A stretch of DNA of 64,000 nt from Novosphingobium olei (lineage in GTDB: Bacteria > Pseudomonadota > Alphaproteobacteria > Sphingomonadales > Sphingomonadaceae). The notes beneath the pieces are model-generated. The model worked only from the letters and a program-made list of their open reading frames with translations, searched no databases and had not been told where the DNA came from. Where the stretch lies: contig NZ_JABBGM010000001.1 of assembly GCF_012927405.1 (NCBI RefSeq), forward strand, positions 26,001-90,000. Direction: 5' to 3'. This document shows positions 54,250 through 63,069 of the stretch, one piece after another. Both the position numbers and the translations under genes were made by a program. Positions within the stretch are counted from its first letter, which is position 1; each line of letters starts with the position of its first letter.

Positions 54250-54761
54250 TTCCCGATCTCCGCGGCAAGAACCCGGTGCGCCGGTTCAAGCGCCAAGCCT
54301 GCTGCGAAGGCCCGGATGCGCTGGGCAACCAACAGCGGATCCGCGCCTTCTACTAAGGTGACATTGCGCGACACCGCTTGGGCGAGCGGCTGCTCGCCCG
54401 CCGCCAGTGCTTCCCTGTAGGCGCCGAGGCGACCGCCCAGCGTGCTCATCAGCTTGCCGACATGCTTGCCAACCATGAGATCCCCCACGCCGCTTTCACG
54501 AAGTTGCCCATCCATGTCCTCGACGAACAGCTCGGTGAGGCGCACGGACGGCTCGATAAGCTCCTTGTCCCTTTCCATGCGCAGCAGCACGACGCTCAGA
54601 ACCAGCGTGATCGCGTCGAAGCGCCCGGCTACGTTGTCGGCAATCCCGCAATCGCGATACCACTCCTTCTCGCGGGCGATCTCGACAACCTTGTGCCACA
54701 GCGGGCGGGCAACGGCGCGGTCGTCCTGCGTCTGGCCGAACAGGCGGGCGAGCAGCGACAT
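54246..54761 (-). CDS. Ubiquinol-cytochrome c chaperone (CBP3/UQCC1-like)
   Basis: A 171-residue helical protein with LWHKVVEIAREKEWYRDCGI, FDAITLVLSVVLLRMERDKE and ELFVEDMDGQLRESGVGDLM, the CBP3-type core. In mitochondria CBP3 aids synthesis and assembly of cytochrome b of the bc1 complex; the bacterial form likely helps bc1 assembly. It is the first gene of a pair with yceD. A 200-bp gap separates it from bamE. Confidence 0.8.
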   Translation of the reverse strand: MSLLARLFGQTQDDRAVARPLWHKVVEIAREKEWYRDCGIADNVAGRFDAITLVLSVVLLRMERDKELIEPSVRLTELFVEDMDGQLRESGVGDLMVGKHVGKLMSTLGGRLGAYREALAAGEQPLAQAVSRNVTLVEGADPLLVAQRIRAFAAGLALEPAHRVLAAEIGK

Positions 54762-54924
54762 GGACTAAAACCTTTCCAATGGCAGGCGGCCGTTCAGGGC
54801 CAATTCAAGCTGGCAGTCTAACGGGCGAAGACCACATTTGGCAGGAAAGCCTGCCATTGCGGTAATGCCGTTTGGGCCCTAAGGCTTGCCGCGATATAGG
54901 GACCCGGGGGCGCATGGCAATTGT

Positions 54925-54940
54925 CCGGGTGTACACCCGG
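54925..54940. promoter_or_regulatory. 16-bp perfect palindrome before bamE
   Basis: CCGGGTGTACACCCGG, complete self-complement, 22-37 bases before the bamE ATG. It lies in the divergent region between the bc1 chaperone gene and bamE. It could be an operator; the regulator is unknown. Nothing else is clear in the 200-bp gap 54762-54961. Confidence 0.35.
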
Positions 54941-54961
54941 ATCAGTGGATCGGAGCAACGA

Positions 54962-55462
54962 ATGCGGAATACCGAGGTCAGTTTGCGCGCCGTGGCAGTT
55001 ATCGGCCTTGCGGCGCTTGCCTCGGGTTGTGCGAGCATCAAAGATCATCGCGGCTACTTGGTCGACCCCGCGCTGACCGAATCCGTCCAGCCGGGCATCG
55101 ACAATCGCCTTTCGGTCGAACGCGCGCTTGGCCAGCCGACCTTCAAAAGCCAGTTCGGCAAGCAAAGCTGGTACTACGTGTCGATCGATACGAGGCAGGC
55201 TCCGTTCATGCGGCCGAGGACCCGAGACGAGAAGATCATCAAGATCGATTTCGATCCGGCCGGCAACGTCGCCAGTGTCCAGCGCGGCGGGATGGAAAAG
55301 GTCGTCCGGATCGAGCCGAACGGCGACAAGACGCCCACGCTCGGCCGCGATCGCAGCTTCTTCGAGGACCTTTTCGGCAACATCGGTGCCGTTGGCGCTC
55401 TTCCGGGCGGCACGGCTGGCAGCACCAGCGGCCCGAACGGGTCTGGTCCCAACGGAAGCTGA
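54962..55462 (+). CDS. bamE: Outer membrane assembly lipoprotein BamE (SmpA/OmlA)
   Basis: A 166-residue lipoprotein with the lipobox LASGC (Cys23). The SmpA/OmlA domain has NRLSVERALGQPTFKSQFGK and QSWYYVSIDTRQAPFMRPRT. A Gly/Asn/Ser-rich tail follows. BamE stabilises the Bam complex that inserts outer-membrane barrels such as LptD, whose gene is at the other end of this window. The ATG at 54962 directly gives the signal peptide. Confidence 0.86.
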   Translation: MRNTEVSLRAVAVIGLAALASGCASIKDHRGYLVDPALTESVQPGIDNRLSVERALGQPTFKSQFGKQSWYYVSIDTRQAPFMRPRTRDEKIIKIDFDPAGNVASVQRGGMEKVVRIEPNGDKTPTLGRDRSFFEDLFGNIGAVGALPGGTAGSTSGPNGSGPNGS

Positions 55463-55468
55463 CGCGCG

Positions 55469-55496
55469 CTTGAATTCGTGTCCATGCGTCACATAT
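55469..55496 (+). promoter_or_regulatory. Possible RpoH (sigma-32-like) promoter of hslVU
   Basis: CTTGAA at 55469-55474, a 15-base gap, then CACATAT ending at 55496, close to the alphaproteobacterial heat-shock pattern CTTGAA ... CCCCATNT. hslVU belongs to the heat-shock regulon in many bacteria. The -10 box ends 8 bases before the hslV ATG, so the mRNA would have almost no leader. Confidence 0.35.
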
Positions 55497-55504
55497 CGCG
55501 ACGC

Positions 55505-56062
55505 ATGGACGAAAGCAGGGCGAGCCACGGCCTGATCCAGTGGCACGGCACCACCATCATCGGGGTGAAGAAGAACGGTCGCACGGTCATTGCCGGCGAT
55601 GGCCAGGTATCGATGGGCAACACGGTGATGAAGCCGAATGCCCGCAAGGTGCGGCGGATCGGAGACGGCAAGGTCGTTGCCGGATTTGCTGGCGCGACGG
55701 CCGACGCTTTCACCTTGTTCGAAAGGCTCGAGCGCAAGCTTGAACAACATCGCGGCCAGCTGATGCGTGCCGCTGTGGAGCTCGCCAAGGACTGGCGCAC
55801 GGACAAGTATCTCCGCAATCTTGAAGCGCTGATGATCGTCGCGGATTCGGAAACCATGCTGGTTCTGACCGGCAACGGCGACGTGCTTGAACCTGAAGGC
55901 GGGATTGCTGCAATCGGTTCGGGTGGAAACTACGCCCTCGCTGCGGCGCGTGCCCTGACCGATTACGAAGACGACGCTGAAAAGATCGCGCGCCGCGCCA
56001 TGCAGGTTGCAGCCGAAGTCTGCGTGTTCACCAACGACCGCGTGACGGTCGAGGAAGTCTGA
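55505..56062 (+). CDS. hslV: ATP-dependent protease subunit HslV
   Basis: A 185-residue proteasome-like peptidase. The catalytic N-terminal Thr lies in [11 protein letters not shown], so about 15 residues would be removed as propeptide. [11 protein letters not shown] and [20 protein letters not shown] are typical. HslV forms a double six-fold ring capped by HslU. The ATG at 55505 is chosen to give a short propeptide; GTG at 55478 and ATG at 55484 are in the same frame. hslU follows 4 bases after its stop. Confidence 0.93.
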   Translation: MDESRASHGLIQWHGTTIIGVKKNGRTVIAGDGQVSMGNTVMKPNARKVRRIGDGKVVAGFAGATADAFTLFERLERKLEQHRGQLMRAAVELAKDWRTDKYLRNLEALMIVADSETMLVLTGNGDVLEPEGGIAAIGSGGNYALAAARALTDYEDDAEKIARRAMQVAAEVCVFTNDRVTVEEV

Positions 56063-56066
56063 TCAA

Positions 56067-57368
56067 ATGACCGATACCCTGACCCCAAAGGCCATCGTGC
56101 GTGCGCTCGACGAGCATATCGTTGGTCAGACCGACGCCAAGAAGGCCGTGGCCGTGGCCTTGCGCAACCGCTGGCGGCGTCAGCGTCTATCCGCCGACCT
56201 GCGCGACGAGGTTTCGCCCAAGAACATCCTGATGATCGGACCGACGGGTTGCGGCAAGACGGAGATCAGCCGGCGCTTGGCCAAGTTGGCCGATGCGCCG
56301 TTTGTGAAGGTCGAAGCGACCAAGTTTACCGAGGTCGGCTATGTCGGTCGTGACGTCGAACAGATTGCGCGCGATCTGGTCGAGGAAGCGATTCGCCTTG
56401 AAAAGGAGCGTCGTCGCGAAGCAGTCCGCGAGGCAGCCAGTAAGGCCGCAATGGACCGGCTGCTCAAGGCGCTGGTCGGTGATGGCGCCAGCGAGGCCAC
56501 GCGCGAAAGCTTCAAGCAGCGTCTCTCGGACGGTTCGATGAACGATGTCGAAGTGGAGATCGAGGTCGAGGATGCGCCGTCGATGCCGATGGAAATTCCG
56601 GGCATGGGCGGCAACGTCGGCATGATCAACCTGTCGGACATGATGGGCAAGGCATTCGGTCGCCAGCAGATGAAGCGGCGCAAGATGCGGGTTGCTGACG
56701 CGTGGGATAAGCTTGTCGACGAAGAGGCCGAAAAGCGCATGGACCAGGATGACGTTGCCCGCGTCGCCCTGCAAAATGCTGAGACAAACGGAATAGTCTT
56801 CATCGACGAGATCGACAAGATCGCGGTATCGGATGTTCGCGGCGGATCAGTCAGCCGCGAAGGTGTGCAGCGCGATCTCCTGCCCTTGATCGAAGGCACC
56901 ACAGTCGCGACCAAATACGGGCCGATGAAGACCGACCACGTACTGTTCATCGCCAGTGGCGCGTTCCACGTCGCCAAACCCAGCGACATGCTGCCCGAAC
57001 TGCAGGGCCGCCTGCCGATCCGGGTCGAACTGCAGGCACTGTCCGAAGACGACTTCGTGCGAATCCTGTCGGAAACGCGCGCCAATCTCGTCGAGCAGTA
57101 CCGTGCTCTGATCGCGACCGAGGAAGTCGCGCTCGACTTCACGCCGGAGGCGATCCGGGCCGTTGCCCGGACCGCGGCGCAGGTCAACGAAAGCGTAGAG
57201 AATATCGGTGCGCGGCGGCTGCAGACAGTGATGGAAAAGCTGCTTGAAGAGGTGAGCTTCGATGCCGAGGACCGCAAGGGTGAGACGGTGACGGTCGACG
57301 AAGCTTACGTCGCTGCGCGGCTAGAAGGGTTGGCAGCCAACGCGGACCTGTCGAAGTACATTCTTTGA
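56067..57368 (+). CDS. hslU: ATP-dependent protease ATPase subunit HslU
   Basis: A 433-residue AAA+ unfoldase. Walker [10 protein letters not shown] is at about 58-66, and the motif [20 protein letters not shown] follows. The I-domain (about 110-230) has a charged part, Walker B is [11 protein letters not shown] (about 244), and AGL-type pore and sensor regions follow. The last residues [10 protein letters not shown] carry the C-terminal tail that activates HslV. Length is normal. Confidence 0.96.
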   Translation: MTDTLTPKAIVRALDEHIVGQTDAKKAVAVALRNRWRRQRLSADLRDEVSPKNILMIGPTGCGKTEISRRLAKLADAPFVKVEATKFTEVGYVGRDVEQIARDLVEEAIRLEKERRREAVREAASKAAMDRLLKALVGDGASEATRESFKQRLSDGSMNDVEVEIEVEDAPSMPMEIPGMGGNVGMINLSDMMGKAFGRQQMKRRKMRVADAWDKLVDEEAEKRMDQDDVARVALQNAETNGIVFIDEIDKIAVSDVRGGSVSREGVQRDLLPLIEGTTVATKYGPMKTDHVLFIASGAFHVAKPSDMLPELQGRLPIRVELQALSEDDFVRILSETRANLVEQYRALIATEEVALDFTPEAIRAVARTAAQVNESVENIGARRLQTVMEKLLEEVSFDAEDRKGETVTVDEAYVAARLEGLAANADLSKYIL

Positions 57369-57372
57369 CAGT

Positions 57373-58383
57373 TCAGGAGCAAAAGGCGGCGGACGCGACA
57401 TCATAGCTCGCGCCGCTGCCCTGCCAGATTTCGCCGAAGTCGAAGTCAGGATTCGGGGTGAGAATGACCACCAAGCGGCCAAGGGCGGGTGCGATGATGT
57501 TGCGCACTTGCGTGCCGTCGACATCGCCACGCCGCTCGACCAGTGCAACTTCGCCCTTGCAGCCCTTCAGGATCGCCGGGAAACTCCAGACGCCGAGCGC
57601 GACGTAGCCGAGCGATGGTTCGCCCTGCCACAGCAGCTTGCGCTGCGCATCGTCCACCAGCTTTCCACCCATTAGCGCCTTGTCGAAGCGGACGATGTCG
57701 TCGGCCGTCCCGAGCAGTCCGCCCGAGGCGCCGTAACCGGCGACGTCGATCTTGTTCTTGGAGGCCGAGTAGGCGACGATTTCGCCAGGCCGGGCGAAGC
57801 GGGTGTGCGTCATGCCCGCCGGCCGAAAGACGGTGCGTTTCAACAGATCGGAGATTCTCTCGCCGCTCGCAGCCTCTAACATCGCGCCTGCCACGATCGT
57901 GTCGCAATTGTTGTAGCGGAAGCGCCCCCGTTCGCCTGTCGGGGGGGCGAGGCATGGGGCGAGAACGTTGCTTGTGCGCCCGCGCGCAAGATAAGGTGGA
58001 ATGGCATCGTCGGCCACGCCGTCTTGCGGAGACGCAAGGCCCGAGGTGTGCCGGAACAGCTCCGTGAGCGTGACCGAACCCGAAGGATGGCCCACAAAGG
58101 CGGGCAGACGCGCGGCCAGCGTGTCGTTCCAGCTGGTCTTGCCCTCCTCGACCAGCTTGGCCGCGGCGACCGAGACCATCTGTTTGGTCACCGAGCCCAA
58201 GACCCAGCGCTTAGGCACCTTGACGCCAATGACGTGGCGCTCGCCCGTCCCCGACAGCACTTCGCCAGTGAAGCCCCGGGCGGCGAGTGCGCTCGCCGCT
58301 GCATCGAGCCGGTCTCCTGCCTGCGCTGCGGTGCTCGCGCTCGAAGCCAGCGCGAGAATGACAAGTCCGGCAAGCGCGCGCAT
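57373..58383 (-). CDS. Exported beta-lactamase-fold serine hydrolase (class C/esterase type)
   Basis: A 336-residue protein with a signal peptide ending TAAQA/GD. The catalytic Ser and Lys are in GSVTKQM (Ser about 63), and the second motif Tyr-Asn-Asn is in RFRYNNCDT. The C-terminal Lys-Thr-Gly-type motif is not clear. This fold covers class C beta-lactamases, D-peptidases and esterases; I cannot pick one. It is convergent with hslU, 4 bases apart. Confidence 0.75.
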   Translation of the reverse strand: MRALAGLVILALASSASTAAQAGDRLDAAASALAARGFTGEVLSGTGERHVIGVKVPKRWVLGSVTKQMVSVAAAKLVEEGKTSWNDTLAARLPAFVGHPSGSVTLTELFRHTSGLASPQDGVADDAIPPYLARGRTSNVLAPCLAPPTGERGRFRYNNCDTIVAGAMLEAASGERISDLLKRTVFRPAGMTHTRFARPGEIVAYSASKNKIDVAGYGASGGLLGTADDIVRFDKALMGGKLVDDAQRKLLWQGEPSLGYVALGVWSFPAILKGCKGEVALVERRGDVDGTQVRNIIAPALGRLVVILTPNPDFDFGEIWQGSGASYDVASAAFCS

Positions 58384-58454
58384 CGATGAGTCCCCCGTGG
58401 CGGTAGGAGGCACTATCGCCTAAGTGCGGATCATCGCCAACAGGAACTAGTGCA

Positions 58455-58658
58455 ATGACCTACCAAACTCCCGAGGACCGGCCGATCTACCGCTTGCTGA
58501 CCGGCAAGGACGACCGCGCCTTCTGCGAACGCGTGTCCGAGGCGCTGGCGCAGGGTTGGCGACTCTATGGCTCCCCCTCGATTACCTACGACGGCGGAAT
58601 GGACTGCGTGAAGGTGGCACAAGCGGTGGTGTGGCACGAGGCCGACGTGGTGAAGTGA
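58455..58658 (+). CDS. DUF1737 family protein
   Basis: A 67-residue protein. YRLLTGKDDRAFCERVSEAL followed by AQGWRLYGSPSITYDGG matches DUF1737, a small domain of unknown function with a wHxxxxxL-like core. It is single and 8 bases from the convergent Atm1 gene. The ATG at 58455 has AGGAAC about 12 bases upstream. Confidence 0.75.
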   Translation: MTYQTPEDRPIYRLLTGKDDRAFCERVSEALAQGWRLYGSPSITYDGGMDCVKVAQAVVWHEADVVK

Positions 58659-58665
58659 ACTCCGC

Positions 58666-60483
58666 CTACTCCGCCGCTTCGCTGATCTCGTCGCTCTCGG
58701 CGGCCTGGCGCGCCCACATCTCGGCGTAGAGACCCCCCCGGCGCAGCAGTTCGGCATGGCTTCCCTGTTCGGCAAGGCGGCCCTGATCGAGCACGAGGAT
58801 GACATCCGAATCCGCGATCGTGGACAGGCGGTGCGCGATCGAGATGGTAGTGCGGTCGCGCGCGACGTCACGCATGGTGCCCAGGATTTCCTGCTCGGTA
58901 CGGGTATCAAGCGCACTGGTGGCTTCGTCGAACAGCAGGATCGGAGGGTTCTTGAGCAGGGTGCGCGCAATCGCCACGCGCTGCTTTTCGCCACCCGAGA
59001 GCTTGAGCCCGCGCTCGCCGACCTCGGTGTCGAAGCCCTGTGGCAGGCGGTCGATCAGGTCGCTGATCGCAGCGCCCCGCGCCGCCGTCTCGATCTCGCC
59101 CTGGCTCGAGCCTTCACGGCCATAGCCGATGTTGTAGCCGATCGTGTCGTTGAACAGCACCGAATCCTGTGGAACGATGCCGATGGCAGCACGCACGCTT
59201 GCCTGCGTCGCCTTGCGGATATCCTGCCCGTCGATCATGATTCGGCCGCCCTGCGGATCGTAGAAGCGGAACAGCAGCCGTGCGATCGTGCTCTTGCCCG
59301 CGCCCGAGGGGCCGACGATGGCAACGCGGCTGTCCGCGGGTACTTCGAACGACAAGCCGTGAAGGATCGTCCGGTCGGGCTCATAGCCGAACACGACGTT
59401 GTCGAAGGTCACGGAAGGACGGCGCACGATCAACGCCGGTGCACCCGGCGCGTCGGCAACCTCGACTTCGGTGTCGATCAAGCGGAACATCTCGGCCATG
59501 TCGATCAGACCTTGGCGGATGGTGCGGTAGACCATGCCAAGCATGTCGAGCGGGCGAAACAGCTGGGTAAGGTATGTCTGGACGAACACCAGTTGGCCGG
59601 CCGTGTACTGACCCTTGGCCCAGCCCCAAACGGTATAGGCCAACGCTCCGGCCATCAACAGGTTCACCACCAGCGCCTGCGCGATGTTGAGCAGGCCGAG
59701 GCTGTTCTCGCTCTTCACCGCCGCGTCGGCATAGGCGCGGGTGGCGGCGGCATAGCGCGCTTCCTCGCGCGCTTCGGCGCCGAAGTACTTCACCGTTTCG
59801 TAGTTCAACAGCGAATCGACTGCGCGCGATAGCGCCTGCCCGTCGAGCTTGTTCATGCGTTCGCGAAGGTGCGTGCGCCATTCGGTGATCGTGCGGGTCA
59901 CCCAGATATAGGCGACAACCGCAAGGCCGGTCGCGGCGACCAGGCCCCAGCCGAAGTTCAGCTGGAAGATCACCGCGACGACCACCAGTTGAAGTACGGT
60001 CGGCGCTATATTGAACAGCATGAAATAGAGCATCGTGTCGATGCTCTTGGTTCCGCGCTCGATCACCTTGGTCACCTCGCCCGTGCGACGGGCAAGGTGA
60101 AAGCGCATCGAAAGCCGGTGCAGGCGTGCAAATACGTTCTCGGCCAGATGCCTGGTCGCATCCTGGCCCACGCGTTCGAACACGATGTTGCGCAAGTTAT
60201 CGAACGTGACGCCGGCAAATCGGCCAGCGCCATAAGCCAGCACCGTCAGCATCACGAACTGGATTGCCCGCGGCCCCGTGGTGTTCATGGCGTCAACCGC
60301 CCACTTGAGCGCATAGGGCAAGGCAAGCTGGACGCCGGTTGAAACGAGGATCAGCCCGCACGCCACCAGGATGCGCCAGCGCAGAGCCGGATTGTCTCTC
60401 GGCCATAGATACGGGAGAAAGCGCTGCAGCGTGCGCCAGCCATCGTGGCGGGCGTTGCGGTCGGTGGTTGTTTCGGGTGGCAT
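58666..60483 (-). CDS. Atm1-type ABC exporter (NaAtm1 orthologue)
   Basis: A 605-residue half transporter. Six membrane helices (about 35-330) precede an ATPase domain with Walker A GPSGAGKST (about 390) and the signature LSGGEKQRVAIARTLLKNPP. Long segments such as NLRNIVFERVGQDATRHLAE are the same as I remember from Novosphingobium aromaticivorans NaAtm1, which exports glutathione derivatives and heavy-metal conjugates. The start MPPETTTDRNARHDGWRTLQ also matches that protein. Function: probably thiol/metal detoxification or Fe-S-linked export. Confidence 0.9.
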   Translation of the reverse strand: MPPETTTDRNARHDGWRTLQRFLPYLWPRDNPALRWRILVACGLILVSTGVQLALPYALKWAVDAMNTTGPRAIQFVMLTVLAYGAGRFAGVTFDNLRNIVFERVGQDATRHLAENVFARLHRLSMRFHLARRTGEVTKVIERGTKSIDTMLYFMLFNIAPTVLQLVVVAVIFQLNFGWGLVAATGLAVVAYIWVTRTITEWRTHLRERMNKLDGQALSRAVDSLLNYETVKYFGAEAREEARYAAATRAYADAAVKSENSLGLLNIAQALVVNLLMAGALAYTVWGWAKGQYTAGQLVFVQTYLTQLFRPLDMLGMVYRTIRQGLIDMAEMFRLIDTEVEVADAPGAPALIVRRPSVTFDNVVFGYEPDRTILHGLSFEVPADSRVAIVGPSGAGKSTIARLLFRFYDPQGGRIMIDGQDIRKATQASVRAAIGIVPQDSVLFNDTIGYNIGYGREGSSQGEIETAARGAAISDLIDRLPQGFDTEVGERGLKLSGGEKQRVAIARTLLKNPPILLFDEATSALDTRTEQEILGTMRDVARDRTTISIAHRLSTIADSDVILVLDQGRLAEQGSHAELLRRGGLYAEMWARQAAESDEISEAAE

Positions 60484-60535
60484 CGCCCTTCAAATAGGCG
60501 GTTTCTGCGCCGGTGCCAGTCCCGATGCAGCCAAG

Positions 60536-61483
60536 CTAGGCTGGCGGCATGAACAACGGGTCCAGCGGCCGAAGGCCATCGGGCATGTCGAATAGGATCC
60601 GGCGCGCTGCAAAATCTATCGCAACGCGATGAAAGAGCCGCAACTGGTTCATGCCGAGCAGCAATGCGGGCTTGCGGCCCAGGCCGAGATGATCGAACGG
60701 CGGCGCGTCGGCGAATACGAGCGCGGTGTTACCCAGCACCAACCGTCCGAGCTCGAGCCGGCGGGCAAAGCCCACGTCGGCGAAGATCGTTTGCCCGGTG
60801 ACCGAAAACAGGCGCGTTCGCTCTGCTTGGCGTCTCTTCGCCAACGCCTTCTGCAGGGCGCGATTGCCAATCGAAGCGTCCGAGCCGGTGTCGATCACAA
60901 CGGCCGTGCGCACGCCATCCAGTACGGCGTCTGTCATGATCAACTGTCCGGATTTTCGCCTTGCAGTGACGGTGATCTCGAATCCCTTGTTGCCGCCGAG
61001 ATCCTCTGCCTCGCCGACCGCCATGCGGTTGCGGTCGAAATCCAGCAGGACGCGCTGGCCTTGAAGGCTGTCGAGCCCGACGATTCCGTCAGCACCAATG
61101 TTTCCGCCATCCAGCAGCGGCGCGAACAACCCATAGAAACTGCGCGAGCCGAGGCCGATTTCCTCGACCTCGACCAGGTCGACATCCTGCACGCCAGCCA
61201 CCCCGACCATCCGCGCGGTTCCCGCAGACCCGAGTCCGAGCCGCGTGGCTATGTCCCGGGCGAGGACTGTCCTTTCGGCACCTGTGTCGACGAGAAAGTC
61301 ATATGGGCCCGCTGCTCCGATCCGCACAGGAACTGTCATGCGATGACTTGCGTCTCGTCCGAGTTCGATCGTCTCGGTTCGCGCGGCATCTGCAGGCGGC
61401 AATGGCTGCGCCAGTGCGCTGGCTGAGGCAATAACCACCAGCACCAGGTACAACCCCGCCGCAATGTGCGGTCGTGGGCTCAT
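60536..61483 (-). CDS. Exported aspartic protease with two DTG motifs
   Basis: A 315-residue protein with a signal peptide (LYLVLVVIASASALAQ). It has two retropepsin-like units: FLVDTGAERTVLARDIATRL (Asp about 65) and VIDTGSDASIGNRALQKALA (Asp about 197). Two DTG/S motifs in one chain resemble a bilobal, pepsin-like layout, whereas retroviral enzymes use two chains. Many bacterial members of this group have one or two motifs, and their substrates are unknown. It lies between the flippase and the Atm1 gene. Confidence 0.8.
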   Translation of the reverse strand: MSPRPHIAAGLYLVLVVIASASALAQPLPPADAARTETIELGRDASHRMTVPVRIGAAGPYDFLVDTGAERTVLARDIATRLGLGSAGTARMVGVAGVQDVDLVEVEEIGLGSRSFYGLFAPLLDGGNIGADGIVGLDSLQGQRVLLDFDRNRMAVGEAEDLGGNKGFEITVTARRKSGQLIMTDAVLDGVRTAVVIDTGSDASIGNRALQKALAKRRQAERTRLFSVTGQTIFADVGFARRLELGRLVLGNTALVFADAPPFDHLGLGRKPALLLGMNQLRLFHRVAIDFAARRILFDMPDGLRPLDPLFMPPA

Positions 61484-61551
61484 GGCATCCTTCTCCACTT
61501 GGGAGCATACGCCTCGGGACACCGCAAGGCCATGCGGTTTGTGCGCTTGGT

Positions 61552-63069
61552 CTACGATCGGATCCGAGCGGTAAGACGCGCCGGCAGGGGGACATGCGAT
61601 GCGATCGCGATGATCTCCTGCAGCGCGGGATGTCGGACCAACGCGAGAGCGCCGAGCCAAGTAAAGGCACCTGTCACTGAGCACAGGGCGAGACCAAAGA
61701 ATGTCATCTGCGAAGGGGGCAGCCACAGCACATAGCCAAGCGCAAGTGGTGCCAAGGCTGCGACGGTCGTTGCTGCGCTTCGCAGATAGATCACGAAAAG
61801 TGCATTGACGTCGAAGCCGATAATCCTGCGCATGAAGCCGAAGTAGAGCAGCAGCCACGCCAGCCCGTAAACAAGGCGAGAAGCGGCAGCGCCAGTGATG
61901 CCCCAATGGCAGCCGATCGCCAGCAACCCGATCGACATCGCCGTATCGATGAGGTTTCGAGCCAGAAGCGGGTTGAGCTTCCCGGCGAGGATCGGAAGAT
62001 CGATGTGCAATGGTAGGGCCACGAGCAGGATCTCGGTCAAGGCGATCATGGTCAAAGGCATCGCCGTGGCAGCCCAGGCTGGACCGTAAAGAGCACGAAT
62101 TAAGGGTTCGGAACCGAGCGCAAGGGCGGCCATTCCCGGCCAGACCACGCCGGAATAGCCGGCGCACACGCGAAGATAGGCAGGCCCGAGCGAATCCCCG
62201 CGGTCACGAATGCGTGCGAAGGCGGGGTAGAAGACGCTGCCGATCGCACCAGAGATCAGCATGCGGAACTGATCGGATAGACTCGCCGCGCGACTGAACA
62301 GGCCGACCGCGAACGCGCCGAGAGCCTTGCCGACGATAAGATCGGGCGTCCTCGTCCCCAAAGCACCCGATAGGTAGAGGAGCGTGGATCGTGCGCCAAA
62401 GCCGAGAACGCCGCTGACGCCGTCGAGACGGAGTCTGCGGGGCAAGGTGGGGCGCAAGATCTGTGCGGTGACACCGCGGGCGAGGGTCGAAGCGACGGTC
62501 GCCCAGGCGAGCGCAAATGAGGACGATCCTGACGCGGCGAGACCGAGCGCAACGGCTCCTTGTGCGATGGCTCCTGACAAGTTGACGACAAAATGTCCGC
62601 GGAATTGCATCGCGCGGGCCATCAGCGCCAACGGCACGATCGAAAGCGGAGCGAATAGATAGCTGACGGCTATGACCTGAAGCACCGGGGCCAGCGCGGC
62701 CATCTTGTAAAAGTGGCCGAGGGGGATGCTGGCCCACGCCAATGTCCCGGCGATGGCCAAAGCGAACAAGATCGCAACCGATCCACAACGCTCCACTTCG
62801 TGGCTATCGATGACGGGCAGGCCGGAAATGTAGCGAGCCAGGCCGAAGTCCTGCAGCACGGAAACCACCAGTGCAGCGGCCATGGCAATCGAGAACAGGC
62901 CGACTTCCGCCGGGGTCAGGAAAAAGCGGGATATGATGACTGACGTCGCGAACTGGACCGCGAACGACAGGTATTGTGCGGCCATCGCCCAGACTGCGGC
63001 GCCGCGGACACTCATCGCAGCAGGCTCGCGCCCGAACTCTTGGTCCTTGTCTTGCAGGTTGTCAGTCAA
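61552..63069 (-). CDS. Oligosaccharide flippase (Wzx/MOP family)
   Basis: A 505-residue protein with 12-14 predicted helices. The start GAAVWAMAAQYLSFAVQFAT leads into LTPAEVGLFSIAMAAALVVS, the typical lead-in of polysaccharide biosynthesis flippases. GQFRMLISGAIGSVFYPAFA-type segments follow. It probably turns lipid-linked oligosaccharides across the inner membrane. It overlaps the end of the glycosyltransferase gene by 8 bases, so both belong to a surface-glycan operon that extends beyond the right edge. Confidence 0.84.
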   Translation of the reverse strand: MTDNLQDKDQEFGREPAAMSVRGAAVWAMAAQYLSFAVQFATSVIISRFFLTPAEVGLFSIAMAAALVVSVLQDFGLARYISGLPVIDSHEVERCGSVAILFALAIAGTLAWASIPLGHFYKMAALAPVLQVIAVSYLFAPLSIVPLALMARAMQFRGHFVVNLSGAIAQGAVALGLAASGSSSFALAWATVASTLARGVTAQILRPTLPRRLRLDGVSGVLGFGARSTLLYLSGALGTRTPDLIVGKALGAFAVGLFSRAASLSDQFRMLISGAIGSVFYPAFARIRDRGDSLGPAYLRVCAGYSGVVWPGMAALALGSEPLIRALYGPAWAATAMPLTMIALTEILLVALPLHIDLPILAGKLNPLLARNLIDTAMSIGLLAIGCHWGITGAAASRLVYGLAWLLLYFGFMRRIIGFDVNALFVIYLRSAATTVAALAPLALGYVLWLPPSQMTFFGLALCSVTGAFTWLGALALVRHPALQEIIAIASHVPLPARLTARIRS

